NCBI GenBank assembly: GCA_037367405.1
Contig: JAZKJV010010609.1
Location: forward strand, 124,001-188,000
DNA length: 64,000 nt
Source of the DNA: Ottelia alismoides
Taxonomy: Eukaryota; Streptophyta; Magnoliopsida; Alismatales; Hydrocharitaceae
Direction: 5' to 3'
A program made the position numbers and the translations under genes. The notes beneath the pieces are model-generated. The model ran no database searches, was not told where the DNA came from, and saw only the letters and a list, made by a program, of their open reading frames with translations. Shown one piece after another: positions 34,449 to 45,112 of this stretch (positions are counted from its first letter, which is position 1; every line of letters starts with the position of its first letter).

Positions 34449-34981
34449 TGTTACCCATGTGAGCCGGAGGCCAACCATTCTTACAATAAATATTATTGTA
34501 ATATTTGATTTATCAATAAAATCCTTCACTCCCTTTCTGAGATTAAATGACTGAATGCACTATAAGGTCCCTCTGTACAATTAGGGTTATGTACCATGGT
34601 CATCTTAATAATCATACAACTGTTGATTCAATAATTGAATCATAGAGGCTGGTGCTTGGATGAAAATCTGAGGAGTTAGGACTCATCAAGCACCATCAAA
34701 TGACTATTAAGAGATGATCTCCAACATGAGTAGGAGATGTCAATCCTTTCTCATTAGGCCGATATCTGACCGACCTCTTGATGCAGATCCTCTGCGTAGG
34801 AATAGAGATTCAAAGGTGTCAGATTAGTTAGGTCAAAGAGTTGAATTGACGAGATCGAGATAACCAAAGTCCTAGGTCGTAAATTGTCACGATATAGGCG
34901 CACATACTCTGACTGGAGACAAATGTGTTACTATATGTCTAAGTATGTACATTTGGCAGACCAATAGGTTGATGACCTTTC
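34449..34981 (+). repeat. Copia 2 3' LTR, first part
   Basis: It begins TGTTACCCATGTGAGCC and follows the Copia 1 LTR (GGTTATGTACCATGGTCATCTT, CAAGCACC, GCAGATCCTCTGCG). It stops at the GATGACC phrase where the family B Athila element begins; the next LTR bases are at 53635. Confidence 0.88.
34977..34981. repeat. Degraded target duplication, family B element (left)
   Basis: CTTTC here versus CTAAC at 53635-53639. The Copia 1 LTR has GATGACCTAATC at this point, so the empty site was probably GATGACCTAACC, which fits a 5-bp duplication with two later changes in the left copy. Confidence 0.5.
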
Positions 34982-36049
34982 TGATTTAGCCAAAATTCAC
35001 GGAGTCTAAAATAGTGTCTCACACAAGGCAGAGACAACCGTCGCTGTGACGACTCGCAATGAATCCTGTACAAAAATCAACAATTAACCCACACTATAGA
35101 TATCAAGCAATGACAAGCAATGTGAAGTTAAAATTTATTTTTAACTCTACATAAAAGATGTATAGAAAGCAAGTACGTAGAGAGTTCGAACACATGGAGC
35201 AAACAGGGTAAATCAAACTAATGTGTATGAGTGAGTGTGAAGTGTTGTCTACACTATGCAATGCAAGGATTTTTGTGGGTTTTTAATTTTTAAATATTTT
35301 TTTAATTTTGTATTTTGATTTTTAAGTTTCTAATTTTTATAATTTTATATTATATATATTTTTTTTCTTTTTCAATATTGGAATATAAGAACAATGTAAT
35401 AAAAGGGGTTATAAAATATTTATAAAAATATGCAAAAATAATCATAAATTTCAGAAATTAAATCTTTTTGGTCTTTTTATAATTGTCTACTATTTTTGTG
35501 ATTTTTTGGGTATTTTTCAAAATATTTTTGGTATTTTTAAACACTGAAATAAAGTAAAACAGTGAATTAGTTACTGATTGGGGGTAAAATGGGAATTAAA
35601 AAATATCAAACAGCCACAAATTTTTTCCAAACTATTTTAAAATAAAGAGGATAAAATATAGAACCTACAGGACATGAGTTTGCATTTTTTAGAATTTTTA
35701 TAAATTTCTAGATTTTTTTTGAAGTTTTTAGGTATTTTCAAATTTTTAAGGTTTTTCTTTTGCAATTTTTAGTGATTTTTGGACTTACACTAAAATAGGT
35801 TAAAATAGACAGTAGGGAATGTTTTTGGAATTTTCTAAGGAATTTTAATATTTTTTTGGTATTTTCTAAGCTAGACCGTATATAAAACGCATGTTTTTTA
35901 TTTTTAATAAATATGAAATGCAAGAAAATCAAAAAATAAAAATATGGCGTCAAAGAACAAGCACACATGAGCTTAACTTGAATTTTTGAGAATTGTTCGA
36001 TTTAAAATGATGCTCTAATTAAATAGATCAAACAAGCAAAACTGTCACA

Positions 36050-36525
36050 GCCTAGCAGGGGTATCAATGCAAATATCAAAACATCCAGGGGCATACATGC
36101 AATTTTCCACAAAATATTGAACTGAATATTCGAATTTATGGACCAAATACAAATTCCCAAACCCACAGGGGTGTCGGTGCAAAATGTCCACCAGGGCGCG
36201 TGACTTGCACACGCTTGGCAGGGACTGAAACGCAATTTCAACAAAGCTCGAGGGCTTACATGCAATTATCCCAAAAGTTTAACATTTAAACTACAAGTTT
36301 TGGGATTAAAACCAAATAACCAAAAGGTCCGTGGGCCTCGATACAAAATGCCCACATCTCACATGAACAGGTCACGTGAGGTGATGTGGCAGAGGACCTA
36401 ATTGCGAATATGGAAAGTCTAAGGGTCTACATGGAAATTTTACAAAAATTTTAAACTAATAATTAAAGTTTCAGTACTAAAATACAATTACAAAAGATCG
36501 AGGGGTATACTTGCAAATCCCTCGC
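36050..36525 (-). repeat. Degenerate AGGG..ATGCAAAT motif array in LTR
   Basis: On the plus strand, nine phrases of the form (A)GGGG(T/C)NTAYATGCAAATNTCC occur at about 36054, 36089, 36168, 36218, 36249, 36331, 36391, 36421 and 36501. Spacings are roughly 30-35, 50-60 and 80 bases. The partner LTR has them at about 50906-51375, and the family A LTRs have them on the opposite strand relative to the window (8620-9000, 57930-58240). Confidence 0.7.
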
Positions 36526-37369
36526 AGAGGCGATCGAACGACAGTGGGCCGTTCACTTGACACGTGGCGCCTCGAGAGCCTCCGATGACGCTTCGCAAAT
36601 GGAGGGCCAGGATTAGATCCCGGCCCAAGATCTGACGGACGGGGCACGAAGGCAATTGAACGACTGGTGGTGGATCTGGGGGCTCGCTTGATCGGACGGC
36701 GGCAAGGACTGGAGGAAGAACACGGAAGAAGGCCGGCGACGGCGAACTTCCGCGACCTCCCCCGTCCTCCTTCGTCGGCGTTCAGACCTCAAAATGCCCC
36801 CAATCGCTTCCTGCAGGCAATCTCCAGGTGCGGGGAGCTTCCAAGCGGTCGGAGGGATGCTGGTTCTCGCTTGCGACGGCGGCGGAGCTCGAGACCTCCA
36901 GGTATCTCTGGCGTCTCAAAAAGGGCTCCCAGGTATGCGATTTAGCTCAAAACCTGCAGGGAAATGAAGTGAAAGGGCCGAGGGCAAATTGCCTCGGCCC
37001 CGCGGTGGTTGGCGAATGGTGGAGGTGACGTAAAGGTGGCGGCCAGAGGAGCGCTCCGGCGATGGATTTGAAGGTGCGAATTGATCGATGAATCGAGGTA
37101 TTTTTTAGAGGGTTTTTGATCCTAGAACTATGGCAAGACGAATGCAAGAAAAACTAAGGAGAGATAGCTACCTCAAGGGCCTAGGGAGCCCGAGGTTGGG
37201 GGTACCTCGAAGGAGCTTGGCCGGAGGTGGTGGAACGCCCAGGTCAGTGCTACTCCGCCTCCTGGATGAGTCGATCTTGGAGCTGTCACCTCCAGGAGTA
37301 GATTGGAATCAAAAGGGGCGCGAGAGAGACCAAGAATGGGGTTCAAATTCGAATGGAAATCCAGGAGAT

Positions 37370-37379
37370 GTTTTTATGC
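37370..37379 (-). promoter_or_regulatory. Possible TATA box, family B 3' LTR
   Basis: The minus strand reads GCATAAAAAC at the junction of AT-rich U3 and the GC-rich core, matching the position of TATAAATA in family A. The same decamer is at 52206-52215 in the 5' LTR. Confidence 0.35.
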
Positions 37380-38786
37380 GGTTTGACAATACGGTTCTGA
37401 CGCCTCAAAGACCAAGGCGCCCTGCTCGCCTCAGTGATCCAAAGTCCAAGGTTTCATTTGGACGTGAATCACCACATAACGAGGATGAAAAGTCTTCGTC
37501 AAGAAAAAATGCAAGGTGTGACCTACAAAAATCGACAAAGATGGGTGAAAACCCAGGTCTGACAGAAGGGCAGGCGGGGAAGGCAAGCAGTTGACCAGGG
37601 GTCAACGCTGACTGCCTCCTGGTTGGTCCACGTGGACCAACCAGGAAAAACCCTGCAAAAAAGATTTAGAAATTAATTTAAAAATAGAAAAAGATCGAAT
37701 TAAATTTTGTCATAAAACAAAAAATATTTATTATTTTATGTAGTATTTTATTATGATTTTTAATTAATTTTATGAGGTATAGTTTTACAAGTTACTTTTT
37801 ATACCCTATATAGGTATATTATCTATATACTTTATTCCTTTATTTTTATTTTGTGTATTTTAATTTTATTATTTTTATTTAGTATTTTATAAAATTATAA
37901 AATACTTTTATACACTTAATTAGATTTTTATTTTATTTTTCTGATATGTTTTGTATATTTAATAAAATATAAGTATAAAATATACAGGAATAAGTATAGG
38001 TATTATACCTATGTATTTTATATGCATGTATTTAATTTTGTATTTAATTTAGGTTTTTATTCTGATTTTAATGCACAAGTATATTTTAAGTAATATTTAC
38101 AAAATTATAAAAATATAAAAATACAAAAATAATGAATAAATAATAAATTGAATATTTTATTCTGTACAATTATACAATGAGGGTCCAAAACTCAACTTTC
38201 AAACCGTAGCTCCGCCAAATGCGAAACCACCTTTATTAAATAGCTTATTTTATTCTATATACAATTAAAGGTGAGTTTGCTGCATTTGGAGTTTTCAGTT
38301 GTGAGATACAAGTCTGGGAAGTTGGGATTCTGGATTTTTATTCAGACCATAACCTTTAATCTGTGTATTATTTTTCAGTGAAATCAATTTTGTATTTTTC
38401 TTTATTGAATTATCTACAACTTTCATGACAAAGTTTCTTTATTTGATGTATAAAAAGTAGAACAAAAAATAGGTCCCAAAATGAATAAAGAATAGATAAA
38501 ATGAACAGGTATTTAACCCTTATCTTCCCCTACTTTATTCCTTGTCGACCTATTCATCAAGATGCCTAGGTCTCGGGGTTTTGGGTCATAAAATATTTAC
38601 AATATTTTTTCTTTTTCTTTTCTTTTATTTATTCTATAGATTTGGCTTTAATTACAGTATTTTATACACTATTTAAATGCACATGCATGAATGCTAAGAT
38701 GTTATATTTAAGGCTATTTACAGGCATTTGCTAGGGTTTTTGATGCCAAAATGATAGAATAAAGATGATGAAATGTGGATTCATCA

Positions 38787-38800
38787 TCCCCCTATACTTT
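38787..38800 (-). other. Polypurine tract, family B
   Basis: The minus strand reads AAAGTATAGGGGGA directly before the 3' LTR. It is nearly identical to the family A tract at 6033-6046. Confidence 0.88.
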
Positions 38801-40740
38801 ACCTTTGCTAGTCCCTAGCAAACACTTATGCAATAAGTGCAAAAAGAAAAGAGAAAAAAAGAAGAACTTGGATTTAGTTTAATTCTCAAACTTGTCTTCA
38901 CAATATCAAAGTTTGGAGCTTAAGTCGGACCTTTGTAATTTTAGTGCGGGCGGAACCTTAGTGAGAACCGAATTTGAAATCCGACAGTCCCTGAGAATCC
39001 CAAAACTCTGTCCAAGTCTCCTCAATAGCTAGGTCAGAAATACTTCAACTCATATGCAAACTCTTACGACCATGAATCTGACTCGTACAATGTAAGTGAT
39101 GGTGTCTCTCCCCAATTAGAATGGCAAAGAAACTGACTTCTCCAGTACGACAACCCAATGATTCCCCAATCCAATAACTCCATCCTCGAGGAGCAGGGTA
39201 TTCCCTTCTAAGTTCAAGTGGCAACCCGCTCAAGAGGAGGGGGTGAAGAGAAGAATGGACGGTAGCCAGTGTAGCTACCTATCTTGGGATGCAAGACCAG
39301 TGTAGTCAAGTCATCCTGCTGCAGGCTCACATGATATGACTTTGGAACTCAAGCTTGCTTATTGACTTTACAACATTTGTACATACTTTGCAAGCTTTTT
39401 ATTTTTGTACATGCCTGAACTTTTTTTTGAAAACTATTCACAGCAGCATTTACATAAGGAGTTTTTCCTCTTGATCCAGTAGACTATCCCTCTTTTGAAG
39501 CTTTATTGCAACCCACAACCTCCTGTCTTTAGACTTCCTAATCACTGGACGGGTTGGGGTGCACTTCCCTCCCTAGAGGAGGACAAATGTTTCCACTTGT
39601 GTGCGTCTCATACCGGCAAATCCAATCCCCTCACCACTCCAAGTGAGTTGAGCCATGTGAAAGGTGCAGGTGTCCAAGTTAGGTCATTATCAACAAGAGT
39701 CGTGCGTGTGCTCCGAAATACTCTACTTAGGCAGTCAAGAATCCATCGAACCAAGTCCCGTGATCCTCAAAGAATTAAGTCAACTAGACCTGAAGTACCT
39801 CAAACCCAGTTCCTATAAGGTTCCTGTTATTAGGTAGATTTTAAGGTCCAATCAATCTCTAATCACTGGATTTTACTTAGACTTGTCCAACTATCAAACT
39901 CAATCCGAAAAAAGCTCATGCTATGCAATGCAATGCAGAAAATATTTTTGTGATGCAATTTTCAAAGGTTTTGAACTTTTTATGGATTTTTAAAAAGATG
40001 ATGATGATGCATATGCATTTTTTTTGTATTTTCCAAAGAAATTTTTCAAATGTTTTTGGATTTTAATTTTGCAAATGTTTTTGGGATTTTTGAAAACAAA
40101 AAGTTTTTGGCTAAAAGTTAGGTGAAAACTATATACACGGGAGTGCTTCTTATATCTACAAGAAGTGGATTTTAAGAATTTACAAGGTAAGTGCTCAATT
40201 TTATAAGTACATAGTGGATTTTGGTGATATGTTCATATATTCCTCAAACTTATTTGAGACAAACGTTTCACACAATTTTTGCAAACTATAGTCCAAAATA
40301 GTTTTTACAAACATTTTACAAACATGTACACACATTTGAAAATCATTTTGCAAAGGTTTTTAAAACAGTATATATAGATTTTTTACAATATTTTTGCAAC
40401 CATTTTTCAATCCATTTGCAAATCATTTTTCAAACATTTTATTTCACACAAAGAAAATAAATTTTGCAAACCACACATTTTTACAAAGGTTGAAAACATG
40501 TAACAAAATATTTTCAAAATAGTTTTCAAAAGATTTTCACAAGGATTTTCAAAACTATTTTTTAAACATTTTGCAAAAAAAAACCATTTTCATATGATTT
40601 ATTAATCAGTAAATACACAAAGAATTTGAGGAACAAGACACCTTTTATTAAGGGGTTTTAATGAATTTTTAAAGAATTATTAGCCATATTATTAAGAAAA
40701 TACAAAAGTACGAGTTATGGCTAAAGTATATACATAGTAT
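38801..40740 (-). other. Non-coding tail of family B: conserved block and AT-rich tract
   Basis: 39000-39790 is the counterpart of 5080-5790 on the plus strand. 39960-40640 repeats the TTTGAAAA / TTTGCAAA texture of family A. Short open frames at 39045-39233 (minus) and 39495-39818 (plus) mirror those of family A, but their differences are not concentrated at third codon positions. No env-like gene is present. Confidence 0.7.
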
Positions 40741-41110
40741 ATACGACCCCCCTATACTTAGCTTAAGCTATGTCCTCATAGATCGGAGAGAAAAGCGAAG
40801 ACATAACTCGTACTAAGTATAGAAATGTCTAAAGAATAAATAACTAATGAATGAAGCAATGAATGAGAAGTTGACCGTCCCCCCTATACTTAGGATCAAA
40901 TAATCCTAAGTATAGCAGACTGTACACAAAGCAGGGAGGGTCAAGGGTGGGAATGAACAGATCGTACTCAGATTGTCTCCCCCTATACTTAGGGTAAGAT
41001 ATCCCTAAGTATAGACAAGAAGAGGAGACAATGGAGAGGATCGAGAAGAATGAAGACTCGGGGTGCACACCCCCCTATACTTAGGACAAAGTACATCCTA
41101 AGTACAAAAA
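40741..41110 (-). repeat. Hairpin plus polypurine array, family B
   Basis: On the plus strand the modules appear as CCCCCTATACTTAGG..CCTAAGTATAG at about 40884-40917, 40980-41015 and 41071-41103, with a half-module at 40746-40768. The order, spacing and intervening text (GGAGGGTCAAGGGTGGG near 40934) match the array of family A, reversed. Confidence 0.85.
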
Positions 41111-41293
41111 ACTGTCAATAAGGGGTGGCACCTTTTTGATAGATAAAGAAAATAGAAAAGGAAAAGAAGAAAAGAAGAAAGAAGAAAAGAGGTTGACAAA
41201 TGAAAGCATGATATAGACAGATGATATGTACAACGGAAGATGGAAGTGATCACCATGTATGAGATGAAGATGATATGAGTCAAAGAACGCATC

Positions 41294-44200
41294 TCATACC
41301 AGAAGAATTGGGGCAACATCAATGGTCAGTGGATCATGACCTAGATAAAGTTTCAGGCGTTGACCATTGACACGGAAGGTAGAGGAAGATGACAGTTCAG
41401 ATATGTCAAACTGCCATTGTCATGTACCTTCCTAACCACATATGGACCTTTCCACTTGCTCTGTAATTTCCCTGGAAATAATTTTAGCCTGGAATCAAAC
41501 AACCATACTCTCTGATCTGGCTCAAACTGTTTATGGCTGATATGGGAATCGTGCCATGTTTTCACTTTCTCCTTGTACTGTAGGCTGTTGGAAAAGGCTG
41601 TATCTCTCCGTTCTTCCAGGGCTACCAACTCTGCTCTTCTCTGTTCTCCTATACTCTCGGGATCTAACAGTAACTCAGTATCTGCCCAAAAGGATTTGTG
41701 CTTGATTTCCACTAGTAAATGGCACGGCTTGCCATAGACGAGACGAAAGGGAGATGTCCCCAATGGATTTTTTGAAAGAAGTCCGATAGGCCCACAAGAC
41801 CGAGTCCAAAAGCTGTGATCAATCCTTTCGGTCTGGGCGGACAACTTTCTGCAAGATTATTTTTATCTCCCGGTTCGATACTTTGGCAAGACCATTAATC
41901 TGAGGGTGATACGGTGTGGCAACCCGATGGTCAATGCCTAACTCGTCTGCAAGGGCCCTAACCTTATCATTGATGAAATGCGACCCCCCGTCTGAAATCA
42001 AGACTCCAGGTACCCCGAACCATGAAATGATATTTTTCCTCAAGAATTTGCATACGGTTTTAGCATCTGCGGCTTGGGCGGGGATGGCCTCAACCCATCG
42101 ACTGGCATAATCCACAACGAGCAAAATATGCTCGAATCCCTGACTCTTAGGAAATGGGCCCATGAAATCAATCTCCCATGCATCAAAAACCTCACAAAAG
42201 TGAATGGGTTGCATGGGCATCATGTCTCTCTGTCCGCAGGTCCCCATTTTCTGACAGTCAGTACATCTCTTCACGAACTCATCAGAATCCTTGAAGAGAG
42301 TATGCCACCATAGGCCGGATTGAAGCACCTTCTGTGCTGTCCTTTTTCCAGAATGATGTCCTCCTGCCTGAAGCTTGTGGCAGTATGTGAGGACGCTATG
42401 ATGCTCTTCTTGAGGAATGCACCTCCTCCAGATGTTGTCCCCTCCTTCATGATAAAGGATGGGATCCTCCCAATGGTAAAACTTGGCCTTCGCCAGGAAG
42501 GTCTCGAGTTTCTACCTGGGCCAACCATGTGGAACCGTCTTGGCGACAAGATAGTTTACAATGTCAGCGTACCATGGGAGCGAGGTGATAGCCAAGATCG
42601 CCTCATCTGGAAATGTCTCGGTGATAAGTGCACTGAGCTCAGATTCCTCAAGATTCTCCAATCTGGAGAGATGACCCGCCACCAAATTTTTGACTCCAAG
42701 CTTATCCTTAATCTCAATATCAAATTCCTGGAGTAGAAGGATCCATCTGGTAAGGCGTGCTTTGGCATCCTTCTTAGCCATTAAAAGCCGGATGGCGGTG
42801 TGATCAATGTAAATTGTCACTCTAGATCCGAGAATATAAGATCTATACTTATCCAAAGCAAAGACTACGACCAGCATCTCTTTCTCAGTCACAGTATAAT
42901 TCCGCTGAGCGGCATCCAATGTCCGGCTGGCGTAGTGAATGGTGAACGATAAACCATCCCTCCTCTATCCAAGCACAGCCCCAACGGCAAAATATGAAGC
43001 GTTCGTCATGATCTCGAATGGGAGAGACCAATCAGGTGGCTGAAGGATAGGAGCTGAAACAACCATATCTTTGAGAGTCTCAAAAGACGCAAGACACTTA
43101 TCATTGACAATGAACTCGGTGTCTTTCGTCAGCAGATCAGTAAGCGGTCGAGCAATACGACTGAAGTCCTGAATGAACCGTCGGTAGAAGCCGACATGCC
43201 TCAGAAAAGACCGCAACTGACGCAAATTGGATGGTGGATTGAGTTTTCTAATGATATCCACCTTGGCCGGATCGACCTCCATGCCCCTGTAGGAGACGAT
43301 ATGACCAAGGACTGTCCCTTGAGTCACCATGAAGTGACTCTTCTCCCAAGACAATACAAGATTGACCTCTATGCAGCGTTGAAGCACACGGTCTAGGCAG
43401 TCAAGACAAGCATCAAACCCGTCGCCGTAGACCGAGAAGTCATCCATGAAGACCTCTAAACAGTCACCCACCATGTCCGAGAAAATGGACAACATGCACC
43501 TTTGGAATGTCGTCGGAGCGTTACATAGACCAAAGGGCATCCGTCTGAAAGCATACGTCCTAAACGGACAGGTGAATGTCGTTTTCTCCTGGTCTTCGGG
43601 CGCAATGGCCACTTGATTGTATCCGAAGTACCTGTCAAGAAAGCAATAATGACTCTTCCCAGATAGCCGCTCGATAATCTTATCAATGAATGGCAGCGGG
43701 AAGTGATCCTTCTTGGTGGCCTCATTCAATCATCTGTAGTCCACACAGACCCTCCAAGAAGTGGGTACTCTGGTAGCGATCTCCTCTCCAGACTCATTCA
43801 CAACTGTAGTGATACCCATCTTCTTGGGCACCACATGTAACGGACTAACCCATTTGGAGTTGGAGATGGGGTAGATAAAATCGGTGCTCCACCACCTCGA
43901 AATTTCTTTCATGACTACGTCTCGAAGATTCGGGTTCAGCCGTCGTTGGAACTCACACGACGGCCTAGCGTCATCCTCAAGATAGATGTGATGGGAGCAC
44001 AGATCCGGACTAATCCCCTGGAGATCAGCTATACTCCAACCTATCGCCTTGAGGTTTCTTTCAAGAACCTCCATCAGACGAGATTCTTGCACTCCGGTCA
44101 AACCTGCTGAGATAATGACTGGGTGCATATCTGGCTCTCCCGCAAGGAATCTATACTTCAACGACTGCGACAGAGGTTTCAGTTCTGGACAACTGGGAGG

Positions 44201-45112
44201 TGGCAGATTTGGTTTCTGATATGTCTGTGTGAAGGCGACCAGGTCTGCATGGGAGAACTCTCGCTCTGCATTAATCTCTAACGAAGGGCGGCCTGCTGAA
44301 TCATCAATAAACTGCACTGGCTCGCACTCTGTCATGGTTGTTGGCTCAGAAGGAATCAGATAAGGCAAATAGTCATCAAAATCATCCCAGTCAATGTCTG
44401 AATCCGAGGGATCAGAAGAAGATGAGCAAGAATGAAAATCATCAGCACCACTCGTCCCAACACTGTCAGCCTCAGGTGTATCCTCATCCAGGGGTGTGCT
44501 CTCCCGGCTCTCGACTGCCATAAGCTTTAGATATAGTGAATCTGTAGGCAGGGTGAGGGTCGGTGATACAGGATCTGTCCAGTTGGATTCATCATCTGTC
44601 ATCACAAAATCATACTCCTGGTGGATGTCTAGCTCGCCCTCTGTCATCTGCTCGGCTTCGCTGGATCGTTCTGAGCATGCCAATTCTCTGGCTCGGGCCT
44701 TGTCGATCGTTTCTATTTGTATGCTCTCGCCCTCTACGCGAAAACACACCATCCCACTATCATGGTCGGATACCGCCTTGGCAGTGGCCAAGAATGGGTG
44801 TCCAAGTATGATGGGGGCATCGGTTACCGATTTAGGGATCTCCATGTCCAGTACAACAAAGTCCACGGGAAATTTCAGGCCCTGAATGGTAACAACCATG
44901 TCCTTCAACAACCCCTTCTGCCTCTTAATCGACCTATCAGCAAACTGAAGGACCGTCCTGCTCTGAAGAAGAGGACCAAACTCAAATCGGTTGAGTAAGG
45001 CTGCTGGAAGGAGGTTGATCGAAGAGCCGATGTCTAATAGAGTACGATCGAACCGCTGCTCTTGAATCTCGCATCTGACATAGGAAGCTCTTGTATAAGG
45101 TCTTTTGGCTGG
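41294..45112 (-). pseudogene. Athila-like pol, family B: protease, RT, RNase H, integrase (broken)
   Basis: The protease active site reads LLDIGSSINLLP at about 45040-45005. RT begins near HHIYLEDDARPS (about 44000) and contains [17 protein letters not shown] and catalytic FMDD (about 43448-43437). RNase H spans about 43040-42640 (MTNAS, TVTEKEMLVVVFALDKYRSY, YIDHTAIRLL). Integrase has the zinc region (CHKLQAGGHHSG to CTDCQKMG, about 42400-42240), DFMGPFP, ISDGGSHF and SNREIK, and a C-terminal VRKVHDNGS part. In-frame stops: TGA 43730, TAG 42965, TAG 42512, TGA 41819. Frameshifts: an extra base in a six-base A-run at about 41768-41773 and another near 41400. The ATG at 44911 is not a real start, because the frame is open upstream through the protease. 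Confidence 0.93.

Larger units (their letters stand above)
31690..34981 (+). mobile_element. Copia 2: 5'-truncated Ty1/copia element (continues at 53635-53951)
   Basis: Pre-integrase, integrase, RT and RNase H are followed by a polypurine tract (34434-34448) and an LTR that starts TGTTACCC at 34449. Gag, primer site and the 5' LTR are gone. The LTR is interrupted at 34981 by the family B Athila element and resumes at 53635. It is related to the Copia 1 LTR along its whole visible length. Confidence 0.85.
34982..38786 (-). repeat. 3' LTR, family B (3805 bp)
   Basis: On the minus strand it starts TGATGAATCCACATTTC and ends GGCTAAATCA. It pairs with 49837-53634 throughout. On the plus strand it shows T-rich runs (35280-35960), the AGGG..TGCAAAT motif array (36050-36525), a GC-rich core (36500-37300) and the AT-rich U3 (37640-38786). 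Frames such as 36667-36945 recur in the other LTR only because the LTRs are copies. Confidence 0.94.

Noticed and set aside
36667..36945. Open frame repeated at 51502-51864
   Set aside because: It occurs twice only because it lies in the two LTRs of the same element, in antisense to it, in a GC-rich stretch; no domain is recognisable.
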